A DNA stretch of 64,000 nt from Gordonia jinghuaiqii. Lineage in GTDB: Bacteria > Actinomycetota > Actinomycetes > Mycobacteriales > Mycobacteriaceae. The notes below the pieces were generated by a model. It did not search any database and had not been told where the DNA came from. It saw nothing but the letters and a program-made list of their open reading frames with translations. The stretch lies in assembly GCF_014041935.1 (NCBI RefSeq), contig NZ_CP059491.1, positions 4,836,001 through 4,900,000 of the forward strand, written 5' to 3'. A program made the position numbers and the translations under genes. Below, piece by piece: positions 51,890-61,017 of this stretch; the first letter of the stretch is position 1, and every line of letters begins with the position of its first letter.

Positions 51890-54205
51890 TCAGCGGACCG
51901 GTTGGAATCGCCGCAGCCGCAGGCTGTTGCCGACGACGAACACCGACGAGAGCGCCATGGCGGCACCGGCGATCATCGGATTCAGCATGCCCGCTGCTGC
52001 CAGTGGAATAGCGGCGACGTTGTAACCGAAGGCCCAGAACAGGTTTCCCTTGATGGTGCCCAGTGTTCGACGCGCCAGCACGATGGCGTCGCCGACCGCG
52101 CGCAGATCGCCGCTGACGATCGTCAGATCGCTCGCGGCCATCGCCACGTCGGTGCCTGTACCCATCGCGAGACCCAGGTCGGCCTGCGCGAGTGCCGCGG
52201 CATCGTTGATGCCGTCTCCGACCATCGCGACGACGTGTCCCTGCTGCTGCAGTTCGGCGATCACGTCGAGCTTGCGCTGCGGACTGACTCCCGCGGTCAC
52301 GTCGTCGATCCCGACCGAGGCCGCCACGGCCCGCGCCGCGCCCTCGTTGTCACCGGTGAGCAGTTTCGGAGTCAGCCCGAGTCGCCGGAACTCGGCGATG
52401 GCCGCAGCCGAGGACGGCTTGACCCGATCGGCCACCGCGATGACACCGACGGGGACCGGCTCTCCCGCAACGCCTTCGGGTGACACGGCCTCGGCCGATG
52501 CGTCAGTGGCGAGGACGACGACGGCGGTTGCGCCGCCCTCCTCGGCTGCGCCGATCGCGGCGGCGAGTTCGGGTGGCAACGCCGCCTCGACCTTGCTCGG
52601 GGACAGAACCTTCACCTGCCGATCGCCCACCACACCGGCCACACCCGCACCCTGCGTCGAGACGAAATCGCGTACCCGGTCGGTGATGTGGCCCCGACCC
52701 GACGCAACGATGGCCGCGGCGATCGGGTGCTCCGAACCGCTCTCCACCGCAGCGGCCCAGCCGAGGACCTGTTCTGCGTCGTACCCGTCGACGACGGTGA
52801 CCTCTGAGACAGACATGTCACCTGTCGTGACGGTGCCGGTCTTGTCGAGCACGATCGTGTCGATGCGACGGGTCGACTCCAGCACCTCGGGCCCCTTGAG
52901 CAGGATGCCCAGTTGCGCACCGCGTCCGGTGCCCACCATCAGTGCGGTCGGCGTGGCGAGTCCGAGTGCACACGGGCAGGCGATGATGAGGACCGCGACG
53001 GCCGCGGTGAACGCGAAGGTCACGTCCCCGCCGTCGAAGCCGGTGCTGGACGCGACCCCGAGCCAGAAGCCCAGGGTGGCAAGCGAAATCGCTATCACCA
53101 CCGGCACGAACACCGACGAGATGCGGTCGGCGAGGCGCTGCACGTCGGCCTTGCCCTCCTGCGCGGAGGCCACCATGGCGGCCATCTGGGCAAGCGCGGT
53201 GTCGGAACCGACGGCCGTTGCCCGCACGACGAGCAGCCCGCTGGTGTTGAGGGTCGCGCCGACGACGGAGTCGCCCTCGGTGACCTCGACGGGCACCGAC
53301 TCACCGGACACCATCGACGCGTCGACGGCCGACGCACCCTCGATGACGACGCCGTCGGTCGCGATCTTCTCACCGGGACGCACGATGAACTCGTCGCCGA
53401 CCGCCAACTGCCCGATGGGGATTCGCGTCTGGCCGGCACCGGGACGGCGGATCTCGACGTCCTTGGCCCCGAGGTCCATCAGTGCCCGGAGGGCGTCGCC
53501 CGCCCGCCGTTTGGCTCGCTTCTCGAAGTAGCGCCCGGCAAGCAGGAAGGTGGTGACGCCTGCCGCGGCCTCGAGGTAGATGTGCGACGACCCGTCCGAC
53601 CGTTGCGGGAGCAGATCGAAACCGTGGGTCAACCCAGGTGTACCTGCCGTTCCGATGAACAGCGCGTACAGCGACCAGCCGAACGCCGCGAGGGTGCCGA
53701 CCGAGACCAGCGTGTCCATGGTCGTCGCGCCGTGGCGCAGGTTGATCCACGCCGCGCGGTGGAACGGGTAGGCACCCCAGACGACGACGGGCGCGGCCAG
53801 CGTCAGCGACAACCACTGCCAGTAGGTGAACTGCAGGGCCGGGACCATGGCGAGCACGATCACCGGCACCGACAGCGCCGCCGACACGATCAGTCGCTGT
53901 CGCAGTCCGTCGAGCTCCGGGTCGCCCGAGGCCTGATCTGGCGTCGGGGACGCCCCGGCCGGCGGGTCCGGCAGGATCGGCGAGGCGTCGTAGCCGGCGG
54001 CACGGACGACCTCGACGAGCTCGTCGGCGCCCAGGCCGACGGGCGCCTCGACGTGCGCGCGTTCGGTCGCGTAGTTCACCGACGCCCTCACCCCGTCGAG
54101 CTTGTTGAGTTTGCGTTCGATGCGGTTGGCACACGACGCGCACGTCATGCCCGAGATGTCGAGGTCGACCAGTTGCAGGTCGGCGCTCGGGGCGTTCGCG
54201 GTCAT
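51890..54205 (-). CDS. copA: Copper-transporting P1B-type ATPase
   Basis: 771 aa. An N-terminal heavy-metal domain has [10 protein letters not shown]. The CPC motif is in [15 protein letters not shown], the phosphorylated Asp in DKTGTVT, and the hinge [10 protein letters not shown] is intact. Eight membrane helices fit the P1B-1 class that exports Cu(I). It ends a leftward operon: csoR, copZ, a 64-aa membrane protein, copA, with tight overlaps. Confidence 0.93.
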   Translation of the reverse strand: MTANAPSADLQLVDLDISGMTCASCANRIERKLNKLDGVRASVNYATERAHVEAPVGLGADELVEVVRAAGYDASPILPDPPAGASPTPDQASGDPELDGLRQRLIVSAALSVPVIVLAMVPALQFTYWQWLSLTLAAPVVVWGAYPFHRAAWINLRHGATTMDTLVSVGTLAAFGWSLYALFIGTAGTPGLTHGFDLLPQRSDGSSHIYLEAAAGVTTFLLAGRYFEKRAKRRAGDALRALMDLGAKDVEIRRPGAGQTRIPIGQLAVGDEFIVRPGEKIATDGVVIEGASAVDASMVSGESVPVEVTEGDSVVGATLNTSGLLVVRATAVGSDTALAQMAAMVASAQEGKADVQRLADRISSVFVPVVIAISLATLGFWLGVASSTGFDGGDVTFAFTAAVAVLIIACPCALGLATPTALMVGTGRGAQLGILLKGPEVLESTRRIDTIVLDKTGTVTTGDMSVSEVTVVDGYDAEQVLGWAAAVESGSEHPIAAAIVASGRGHITDRVRDFVSTQGAGVAGVVGDRQVKVLSPSKVEAALPPELAAAIGAAEEGGATAVVVLATDASAEAVSPEGVAGEPVPVGVIAVADRVKPSSAAAIAEFRRLGLTPKLLTGDNEGAARAVAASVGIDDVTAGVSPQRKLDVIAELQQQGHVVAMVGDGINDAAALAQADLGLAMGTGTDVAMAASDLTIVSGDLRAVGDAIVLARRTLGTIKGNLFWAFGYNVAAIPLAAAGMLNPMIAGAAMALSSVFVVGNSLRLRRFQPVR

Positions 54206-54399
54206 CAGTGCTCACCCCCGTGCTGAACAGGTGCGGGTCCGGTGTTCTCCACACCGGTCTCCACGACGCTGTGTGACGGGGAGTCGTGGGGTGCCGGTTC
54301 GGACTCGGGTCCCCAGGCGCGGCCGACGCCGAACGCGATCGCGAACACCGCGACGAGAACGACGATGTAGGCCAGCGGGCCCTTGGCGGGAACACTCAT
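54205..54399 (-). CDS. Small His-rich membrane protein of the copper operon
   Basis: 64 aa. One membrane helix (residues about 9-27) is followed by a soluble tail with five His and five Glu ([15 protein letters not shown]). Not recognised in a known family. It overlaps copA and starts two bases after copZ, so it is almost certainly co-expressed with them. A periplasm-facing copper-handling role is plausible; orientation unproven. Confidence 0.7.
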   Translation of the reverse strand: MSVPAKGPLAYIVVLVAVFAIAFGVGRAWGPESEPAPHDSPSHSVVETGVENTGPAPVQHGGEH

Positions 54400-54400
54400 G

Positions 54401-54607
54401 TCAGGCCAATGCGTATCCGGCTTCGGCGACAGCGGTCTCGACCTCGTCACGTCCGAGCTCGCGGTCGGCATCGACGCGGACCGAACCGTCGGCGAGCGTG
54501 ACGTCGACGGCCGTGACACCCGGCAACGCCTCGATCTCCTCGCGGACCGATGCGACGCAGTGGCCGCAGGTCATGCCGGTGACGGTGTACTCGCTGGTGG
54601 TGCTCAT
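54401..54607 (-). CDS. copZ: Copper chaperone CopZ (heavy-metal-associated domain)
   Basis: 68 aa, ferredoxin-like fold with GMTCGHCVASV metal-binding loop at residues 11-21. It hands Cu(I) to CopA and to CsoR. A GGAGTTCC lies just upstream of the ATG. Confidence 0.92.
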   Translation of the reverse strand: MSTTSEYTVTGMTCGHCVASVREEIEALPGVTAVDVTLADGSVRVDADRELGRDEVETAVAEAGYALA

Positions 54608-54656
54608 TCGGTGGAACTCCTCGGTGGTGACGGTGATGGTGGTGGATGTGGTTCGG

Positions 54657-54950
54657 TCAGGACTTGACGAGCCGGGTGATCGCGGCCATCGCCTCGTCGA
54701 CCTTGGCCTTGCCCGCCTCGTCGCTCTCCTGCGCGGCGTGAACCACGCAGTGGGCCAGGTGCTCCTCGAGGAGGCCCAGGCCGACCGCCTCGAGGGCCTT
54801 GGTCATCGCGGAGACCTGCGTCAGGATGTCGATGCAGTACGTGTCTTCCTCGACCATCCGCTGCAGACCCCGCGCCTGTCCCTCGATGCGTCGCAGCCGC
54901 CGGAGGTAGTCGTCTTTGCGACCGATGTAGCCGTGCTGATGCTCGTCCAT
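54657..54950 (-). CDS. csoR: CsoR-family copper-sensing repressor
   Basis: 97 aa, four-helix bundle tetramer without helix-turn-helix. The Cu(I) ligands Cys-His-Cys are present: Cys in DTYCIDI, then His and Cys in HLAHCVVH. AGGAGTGAC precedes the ATG. It derepresses its operon when copper binds. A CsoR-like box is 17 bases upstream of the start. Confidence 0.92.
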   Translation of the reverse strand: MDEHQHGYIGRKDDYLRRLRRIEGQARGLQRMVEEDTYCIDILTQVSAMTKALEAVGLGLLEEHLAHCVVHAAQESDEAGKAKVDEAMAAITRLVKS

Positions 54951-54966
54951 GTCACTCCTGTCCGGG

Positions 54967-54981
54967 TACCCCACTGGGGTA
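54967..54981. promoter_or_regulatory. CsoR box
   Basis: TACCCCA-C-TGGGGTA, a perfect 7-bp dyad matching the TACCCC/GGGGTA pattern of known CsoR operators, just upstream of csoR. A second dyad ACGGTA-C6-TACCGT occurs at 55015-55032. Confidence 0.75.
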
Positions 54982-55085
54982 TGACAGACCAGGTATACCA
55001 GCGATCAGCCCCCAACGGTACCCCCCTACCGTATGGCCGACCGGTGGCAGGTCACAGCCAGGGTGCGTCGTCGATTCGTGGCGAA

Positions 55086-55940
55086 CTAGGAGCGCAACGC
55101 GGCCGCGAGTCGGGACAGCGCCGTCGCGACCTCGTCCAGCGCGGTACCGATGGCCGCCAGGCGTGCCGCATCGGGGGCCTGGGCCTGCGCCGCGGCACCG
55201 CCGGGCAGCGAGATTCCGGAACCGGAGACATCCGGCACGGAGGTGGCGGAGGTAGCGGGCGGGTTCGTCCGCTCGGCGGCCGGCGTGCCGACGATCGGGT
55301 CCACCGAGCCGAGTTCTCCGGCACCCTGTTCTCCGGCACCCTGTTCGTCGACGCGGTGTTCGTCGACGCGGTGGCGCCGTCCGTGGTAGTCCTCGGCCAC
55401 GAACGGTTCGGCGTTGGTGGCACGACGTCCGCCGCGGTACGCGGGTTCCGGAGCCGGTTCCGGTGCGGCCTGCGGTTGCGGGGTGGTCGGCGCCGGCTGG
55501 TGGGAGTCGGGCAGCCGATGCGAGCCCATGCGCGCCGGGGTCTGGTGTTGCGGCTGCGCCGATCGATCGAGCGCAGGACTGCTGACCTGCGGATTCTGCG
55601 TGCCGGCGCCCGTCATCACCGCCGGGGCATGCCCGTTGGTCCGTGCATAGAAGTGGGGTCCGCCGTGGCCGACGAAGAACACGCAGGCCGCGCCCTCCGG
55701 CGACGGCACCTGACAGGGATTGCGTTCGATGAGCGACTGGGCCCGGTCGTCGAAGTCGTTCCACTCGAGCCAGAGCCGACGATCGTGACGCGGGTGTGTG
55801 CTCGCGTCGGTTGCGTGATTGCCCCGGTGACCGATCGCCAGTCGGCACTGCAGCAACCAATCGGAGTCACCCGACAGTCCCAGCGCCGCTCGTTCGGTCG
55901 GACGGCACACCACCGTCGACCAACAGCCCTCGCCGTTCAT
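55086..55940 (-). CDS. Hypothetical protein with repeated C-x4-GHxGxH motif
   Basis: 284 aa. The N-terminal 100 residues contain CRLAIGHRGNH and CVFFVGHGGPH, two copies of C-x4-G-H-x-G-x-H. Each has another Cys upstream, suggesting two zinc sites. The middle is Pro/Gln rich with short direct repeats (HRVDE twice, QGAGE). The C-terminus is a short Ala-rich helix. GGGGAG lies four bases before the chosen ATG. I do not know its function. Confidence 0.65.
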   Translation of the reverse strand: MNGEGCWSTVVCRPTERAALGLSGDSDWLLQCRLAIGHRGNHATDASTHPRHDRRLWLEWNDFDDRAQSLIERNPCQVPSPEGAACVFFVGHGGPHFYARTNGHAPAVMTGAGTQNPQVSSPALDRSAQPQHQTPARMGSHRLPDSHQPAPTTPQPQAAPEPAPEPAYRGGRRATNAEPFVAEDYHGRRHRVDEHRVDEQGAGEQGAGELGSVDPIVGTPAAERTNPPATSATSVPDVSGSGISLPGGAAAQAQAPDAARLAAIGTALDEVATALSRLAAALRS

Positions 55941-56123
55941 AGGACTCCCCTTCATAACTGCATAGCTTCAAAGTCTTCGCGCGCCATCCCCAGCACCGCC
56001 GAGCGCACGGCTGTCTTCTCATCCCCGTCGGTCTGGGGCCGACCTTCGGCGCCACCCCCGGCGCGCAATACGGTGTCCACCCCCCTGGCAGCCACATCGG
56101 GAATGACGATCCCGGGCGTCAGT

Positions 56124-57095
56124 CTACGAAGGAGGCGGGTTCGGTGCCACCCTGTTGGTCCCGCGCGTCTCGAGGACGAACTCGACGATCCGCGCGTTCA
56201 CCTCCTCGGCTCGGTCGAGGTGCAGGAAGTGGCCCGCCCCGGCGATCACCGCGGTACCGCTGCCCTCGGGCAACACCTCACGCACGTGATCGGTGAACCG
56301 GGACTGCATGCACCCGTCGTCAGCACCATGGAGATACAGTGTGCGGCAACGTGGTTCGCCCAACCAGTCGTTCCGCAGTGCCGCATAACGGGCGTCGACA
56401 CGCGGCCGGCGCAACGCCCGGTAGTAGCCCAGCACCGCCGTCCGGTGCGCGCGGGTGGGCACCGCCGCGAACGCATGATCGATGTCGAGGCGATGATCCG
56501 GTCGCGAGTGTCCGACACGCCGGGACGACACGTTCCACCGCCGCCAGAGCAACGGGATCAACCGGCCCAGACTGCGCTCGGGCAGCCACGGCAGCTGGTT
56601 GAACGCGATGTACCAACTCATCACCGCCTGGCGGGCCAGAACCCGCACCGCGCCGGGCCCACCGGTGGCGGCCCGTCGTATCGCGGGCACCGGCGGCACC
56701 GACATCGCCACCACCGCCGCATAAGGGTTGTCGTCGCGGTGCGCCAGGGCGTTCGCCGTCATCGCACCCCAGTCGTGACCGATCAGCACCGCATCGTGTC
56801 CCGCACCGAGCGCACGATGCATCTCGCGCGCATCGAAGGCGAGTGCCGCGACGTGAAAATCGTTGTCCTCCGGGATGTCCGACGGCGCGTACCCGCGGGT
56901 GAACGGCGCAACGACCCGATACCCCGCGGCCGCGAGTTCGGGTCCCAGACGACGCCACGTCCACGCCGAATCGGGAAACCCGTGCAGACACACCGCAACC
57001 GGGCCGTCGACGGGTCCCCACGTCAACGCGTGCAAGGTGATGTGTCCGAGGTCGACGGCGACTCGTCCCGGTTCGTCTGCTGAGGTCTGGGTCAT
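56124..57095 (-). CDS. Alpha/beta hydrolase, epoxide-hydrolase-like
   Basis: 323 aa. The oxyanion-hole motif HGFPDSAWTW and the nucleophile elbow GHDWGA with Asp are those of soluble epoxide hydrolases; the catalytic His is in GAGHFLHLDR. It follows nadB after 74 bp on the same strand. Haloalkane dehalogenase is an alternative within the same fold. Confidence 0.82.
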   Translation of the reverse strand: MTQTSADEPGRVAVDLGHITLHALTWGPVDGPVAVCLHGFPDSAWTWRRLGPELAAAGYRVVAPFTRGYAPSDIPEDNDFHVAALAFDAREMHRALGAGHDAVLIGHDWGAMTANALAHRDDNPYAAVVAMSVPPVPAIRRAATGGPGAVRVLARQAVMSWYIAFNQLPWLPERSLGRLIPLLWRRWNVSSRRVGHSRPDHRLDIDHAFAAVPTRAHRTAVLGYYRALRRPRVDARYAALRNDWLGEPRCRTLYLHGADDGCMQSRFTDHVREVLPEGSGTAVIAGAGHFLHLDRAEEVNARIVEFVLETRGTNRVAPNPPPS

Positions 57096-57169
57096 CGACG
57101 TCAATCTAACGCCGCGTCGGCCGGCGCGCATCGGACTCGCCGCCCGCGGTTTCCCCACTCCTCGCCCGC

Positions 57170-58822
57170 TCAGCGCGCGAGGCCGGCCAACCCGGCCTCC
57201 TCGAGCGCACCGTCGACGAGGCGGAACCTCCGCGACTCCGACGCATCGGCGGTCAGCGGGTAGTCGGTGCGGACATGCGCGCCACGGGACTCGGTGCGGG
57301 CGGCCGCCGCGGCGATGACCGCCGATGCGGTCAGTGTCAAGGCCGCGTCCTCCACCGCCCGAGCCGATCCCGCTTCCCGGCGGGGCGCAGCGGAGACGAC
57401 ACCGGCGGCGACGGCCAGCCCGTCCGCGGACCGGCGCAGCGCGGCCCACCTCGACATCGTGTCCTGCAGAACACCGCGATCGAGGATCGGGACCAGCTCG
57501 GCGGCCGGCTGCCGGACCCGCGCGGGTACCGGCAGGCCGCGGCGACCGGCGGCGACACCCGCGGCCCGTCGCCCCATCACCAGGCCTTCCAGCAGGCTGT
57601 TCGACGCCAGTCTGTTCGCACCGTGCAGGCCGGTCCGGGCGACCTCTCCCGCGGCGAGCAGACCGTCGACGGCGGTACGCCCGGCGTCGTCGGTCACCAC
57701 ACCGCCGCACAGATAGTGGGCGCCCGGCACCACCGGGATACGACGGTCCGCGGGGTCGAGGCCTGCGGCACGGATCCCGGCGCTGACCGTCGGGAACCGG
57801 CGCTCGAAGTCGTCGACCGCGCCGATGTCGAGGTAGACACAGGGGTGCGCGGTGAGCTCGATCGCGGTCTCGACGGCATTCGCCACGACGTCGCGGGGAG
57901 CGAGGTCACCCATCGGGTGCACGCCGTCGGTCACCGAGCGGCCGTCGACGTCGACGAGGCGCCCGCCCTCTCCGCGCACCGCCTCGCTGATCAGTGTCCG
58001 GCGCCCACGCGCGCCCGGCGTGTAGAGCATCGTGGGGTGGAACTGGATGAACTCCAGGTCGGCGACCTCGGCCCCCGCCCGGAGGGCCAGCGCGATACCG
58101 TCGCAGGTGGCGCCGGCGGGGTTGGTCGTCGCGGCATACAGGTGCCCCGCGCCGCCGGTCGCCAGCAGCACCGTCGGGGCGAGGACCGAGCCGGGCCGCC
58201 CGTCTCGCAGATACGCGACGCCGACCGCCCTCTCGTCACCGGCCGGCCTGTCCAGGAGCACAGCGGTCGCGATCGAGTCGTCGAGAAACCGAATCGCCGG
58301 GGTCGGCCCGACCGAGCGGGCCGCCACGTCGCGAACCGCTGCGTACAGGGCGCGCTGGATGGCGGCGCCGGTCGCATCACCGCCGGCGTGGATGATCCGT
58401 CGCACCGAATGGCCGCCTTCGCGGGTGCGGAGCAGACTGCCGTCGGCGGCACGATCGAACTCCGTGCCCCAGTCGAGGAGCGCGGACACCGCCGCCCAAC
58501 CGTCGGCGAGGATCGGCCACGAGGCGGCTGCGTCCGTGAGACCTGCGCCCGCGGCGACGGTGTCGGCGAGGTGCAGATCCACCGAGTCCCGCTCCGAACC
58601 GGCGTGACCGGTGGGTGCAACCACCGCGACGCCGCCCTGCGCGTAGAAGGTCGAGGTGGGCTGTTCACCCCGATCGGGTTTCCAGTGCGGCCCCTTGTTG
58701 AGGACGACCACCGACAGCCCGTTCTCCGCGGCACACAGCGCCGCGGTCAATCCCGCGACCCCGGCGCCGACCACCACCAGATCGGCGCGATCGGCGACCG
58801 CCTCGCCTCTGGACACGCTCAT
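57170..58822 (-). CDS. nadB: L-aspartate oxidase NadB
   Basis: 550 aa FAD enzyme making iminoaspartate for NAD synthesis. The N-terminal VVGAGVAGLTAALCAAENGL, STFYAQGGVAV and HPTMLYTPGARGRRTLISEAVRGEGG-type region are characteristic. GLHGANRLASNSLLEGLV closes the FAD site. Mycobacterial relatives usually have nadA and nadC beside it; neither is in the window. A strong palindrome covers its promoter. Confidence 0.9.
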   Translation of the reverse strand: MSVSRGEAVADRADLVVVGAGVAGLTAALCAAENGLSVVVLNKGPHWKPDRGEQPTSTFYAQGGVAVVAPTGHAGSERDSVDLHLADTVAAGAGLTDAAASWPILADGWAAVSALLDWGTEFDRAADGSLLRTREGGHSVRRIIHAGGDATGAAIQRALYAAVRDVAARSVGPTPAIRFLDDSIATAVLLDRPAGDERAVGVAYLRDGRPGSVLAPTVLLATGGAGHLYAATTNPAGATCDGIALALRAGAEVADLEFIQFHPTMLYTPGARGRRTLISEAVRGEGGRLVDVDGRSVTDGVHPMGDLAPRDVVANAVETAIELTAHPCVYLDIGAVDDFERRFPTVSAGIRAAGLDPADRRIPVVPGAHYLCGGVVTDDAGRTAVDGLLAAGEVARTGLHGANRLASNSLLEGLVMGRRAAGVAAGRRGLPVPARVRQPAAELVPILDRGVLQDTMSRWAALRRSADGLAVAAGVVSAAPRREAGSARAVEDAALTLTASAVIAAAAARTESRGAHVRTDYPLTADASESRRFRLVDGALEEAGLAGLAR

Positions 58823-58886
58823 GTCAACCGCCTCTCGTCGCGTCGCACCCGGTGCTTCGACACCCGGTCGACAACCGCCGACGAAC

Positions 58887-58913
58887 GTTTTCGATTCCCA
58901 GTCGAAAACCTTA
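58887..58913. promoter_or_regulatory. Operator and -10 of nadB
   Basis: GTTTTCGA-N7-TCGAAAAC (58887-58909) is a perfect 8-bp dyad. It overlaps the downstream edge of a leftward -10 TAAGGT (58908-58913), a position suited to repression of nadB. An NAD-pathway repressor such as NrtR is a candidate binder; not confirmed. Confidence 0.55.
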
Positions 58914-58985
58914 CTCGCACGTCCTCCCGCCGGACAGGGCCGAAGACGATGTTTGAGCACGTCCCCCGACGGCAATCCCGGGGCC

Positions 58986-60524
58986 ATGAAAACCCTCTGG
59001 TTCGACCAGTCGGGCGACTCCGCCCCCGACGCGCTGCCCGACGTCCGCCCGGAGACGATGCCGCTCGACGTCATCGACACCTTCGACCAGGTCGTCGTGG
59101 GCGGCGGCATCACCGGCCTGACCACCGCGCTACTGCTCGCGCGGGCCGGCCAGAGCGTCGCCGTCCTCGAGGCCAGGTACATCGGGGCCGCCGCGACGGG
59201 ACACACCACCGGCAAACTCTCCCTGCTTCAGGGGACCCGCCTGTCGTCGATATCGAGCCGGCAGAAGAAGTCCGCGGTTCGCGACTATGTCGAGGCCAAC
59301 CGGGAGGGACAGGCCTGGCTGCGGCACTACCTGGAGCATCGCGGGCTGCAGGTGGACGAACGCGCCGCACTGACGTTCGCGTCGACGGCCTCCGGAGCCA
59401 AGAACGTCGAGAAGGAGTTCGAGGCGTGCCGTGCGCACGACATCCCGGTCTCCCACGTCGACACCCCGGAGCTGCCCTTCGACGTCCGGACCGCGATCAG
59501 GCTGGAAGGCCAGGCACAGATCGACCCGATGGTGGTCCTGCGGGCGCTCGCCGACGACCTGCGTGCCCACGGCGGCCACCTCTACGAGGGCGTCCGCGTC
59601 AAAGGACTGAAACACGGTTCGCCGAATGTGCTGTCCACCGACGCCGGGGATGTGCGCGCCGATTCCGTCATCGTGGCCACCGGCCAGCCGATCTTCGACC
59701 GCGGCGCGTATTTCGCCCGCATGCACTTCTCCCGGTCCTACGCCGCCGCCTTCACCGTCGACGAACCGATCCCGCGCGAGATGTACCTGGGTGCGGACAC
59801 CCCGTCGGTGTCGCTGCGGACCGCCACCCATCCCAGCCACGACGGCGAGTTGCTGCTCGTGGGCGGGTGGGGACACGAGGTGGGCCGGACCGGCTCGGAA
59901 CGACTCCGCGTCATGGACATGCTCAAGTGGACCGAGAAGCACTTCCCCACCGCGCGCATGGTTGCTCGCTGGTCGGCGCAGGACTACACCACCATCGACC
60001 AGCTCCCCTACATCGGTCCCATCCTTCCGGGCATGGAAAGTGTCCAGGTGGCAACGGGTTTCGCGAAATGGGGCCTGACAAACGGAGTCGCCGCCGCACT
60101 CGCGATGACCGGGAGGATCCTCGGGAGTGAACCGCCCTGGTCGAAGAGTCTCCGCCCGTTCCGGACCTCGGAGGTCACCAGCCTCGGTTCGCTGAAGTCG
60201 GCGCTCTCGGCCAACGGCCAGGTTGCGGCATACATGACGGCCGGCTACGCCGCGTTGCTCAAACCCACCGACAAGAAGCCCGCCGAAGGCGACGGCGTGG
60301 TGGGTCGTGACGGAATCTCGCCGCGCGGTGTGTGCACCGTGCACGGCACGACGCAGTCCGTGGCACCGCTCTGCACGCACCTGGGCGGTGTCCTCCGATG
60401 GAACGATGCCGAGCAGACGTGGGACTGCCCGCTGCACGCCTCGCGTTTCGATCCTCAGGGCAATGTGCTGGAGGGGCCGGCGACCCGGCCACTCCCGACG
60501 CCGGAACCGCCCACCGACCGCTGA
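58986..60524 (+). CDS. FAD-dependent oxidoreductase with C-terminal Rieske domain
   Basis: 512 aa. The N-terminal 400 residues form a DadA/glycine-oxidase-like flavoprotein (VVVGGGITGLTTALLLARAG). The C-terminal 90 have a Rieske centre with CTHLGG and CPLHASRFD. The same arrangement is found in Bacillus YhfW. An electron path from amine or imine oxidation to the cluster is plausible; substrate unknown. It is divergent from nadB. Confidence 0.82.
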   Translation: MKTLWFDQSGDSAPDALPDVRPETMPLDVIDTFDQVVVGGGITGLTTALLLARAGQSVAVLEARYIGAAATGHTTGKLSLLQGTRLSSISSRQKKSAVRDYVEANREGQAWLRHYLEHRGLQVDERAALTFASTASGAKNVEKEFEACRAHDIPVSHVDTPELPFDVRTAIRLEGQAQIDPMVVLRALADDLRAHGGHLYEGVRVKGLKHGSPNVLSTDAGDVRADSVIVATGQPIFDRGAYFARMHFSRSYAAAFTVDEPIPREMYLGADTPSVSLRTATHPSHDGELLLVGGWGHEVGRTGSERLRVMDMLKWTEKHFPTARMVARWSAQDYTTIDQLPYIGPILPGMESVQVATGFAKWGLTNGVAAALAMTGRILGSEPPWSKSLRPFRTSEVTSLGSLKSALSANGQVAAYMTAGYAALLKPTDKKPAEGDGVVGRDGISPRGVCTVHGTTQSVAPLCTHLGGVLRWNDAEQTWDCPLHASRFDPQGNVLEGPATRPLPTPEPPTDR

Positions 60525-60619
60525 CCCGATGCCGCGGGCGTCGCTGACCCGCTTCTGCCGCCGAGGATGCGCCGGAACACTGGTCGCGTCGCGATGGCGA
60601 CCGGCCGCTGGAGCAGCGG

Positions 60620-60853
60620 CCGCGCTCGGCCGGGTGCCCGGCATCCGGTGGTTGAATCCGTGGGTGACGAAGTCCCGCACCTGCGGATCGACGTAGAGCG
60701 CCCTGCCCGCGATCTCCGTGTGCACCACACCCGGGTACACGATGTGCACACGGACCCCGGAGTCGTTGGTGCACAGATGTTCTTGCACGGTCTCCGAGAA
60801 GCCGCAGGTGGCGACTTCGACGCCGAGTACGCCGACTGGGACGGTGATCCCAC
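60620..60853 (-). pseudogene. Short-chain dehydrogenase C-terminal remnant
   Basis: SDR sequence SQSAYSASK (Tyr and Lys of the active site) is followed after a one-base deletion near 60814 by FSETVQEHL and VHIVYPGVVHTEI in the next frame. An in-frame TAG cuts off anything upstream, so the nucleotide-binding half is absent. The left boundary is approximate. Confidence 0.6.
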
Positions 60854-60917
60854 CTACACCCTGGGGTATCGGCGTTTATCGATCGACATCGCGGGTACCC
60901 CGCACCACCGAAGGCAC

Positions 60918-60959
60918 AATCGCCGCAGAACAATCGCCGCAGAGCAATGGCCGCAGAGC
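60918..60959. repeat. Three tandem copies of a 14-bp unit
   Basis: Three consecutive copies of AATSGCCGCAGARC, differing at two positions, in the gene-free stretch between the SDR remnant and the next gene. Nothing else was seen in that stretch. Confidence 0.7.
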
Positions 60960-61017
60960 ACCCGGCGCAAAGACGCACTGCCGAGCAGACACCGGCCTGA
61001 ACCGGGGGGAGTCGAGT

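Noticed and set aside
54102..57083. 993-codon open frame on the plus strand
   Set aside because: It runs antisense through the copper and hydrolase genes, low-complexity, no start signal; a codon-bias artefact.
57275..60130. 951-codon open frame on the plus strand
   Set aside because: Antisense of nadB and an alternative frame of the Rieske flavoprotein; no recognisable protein.
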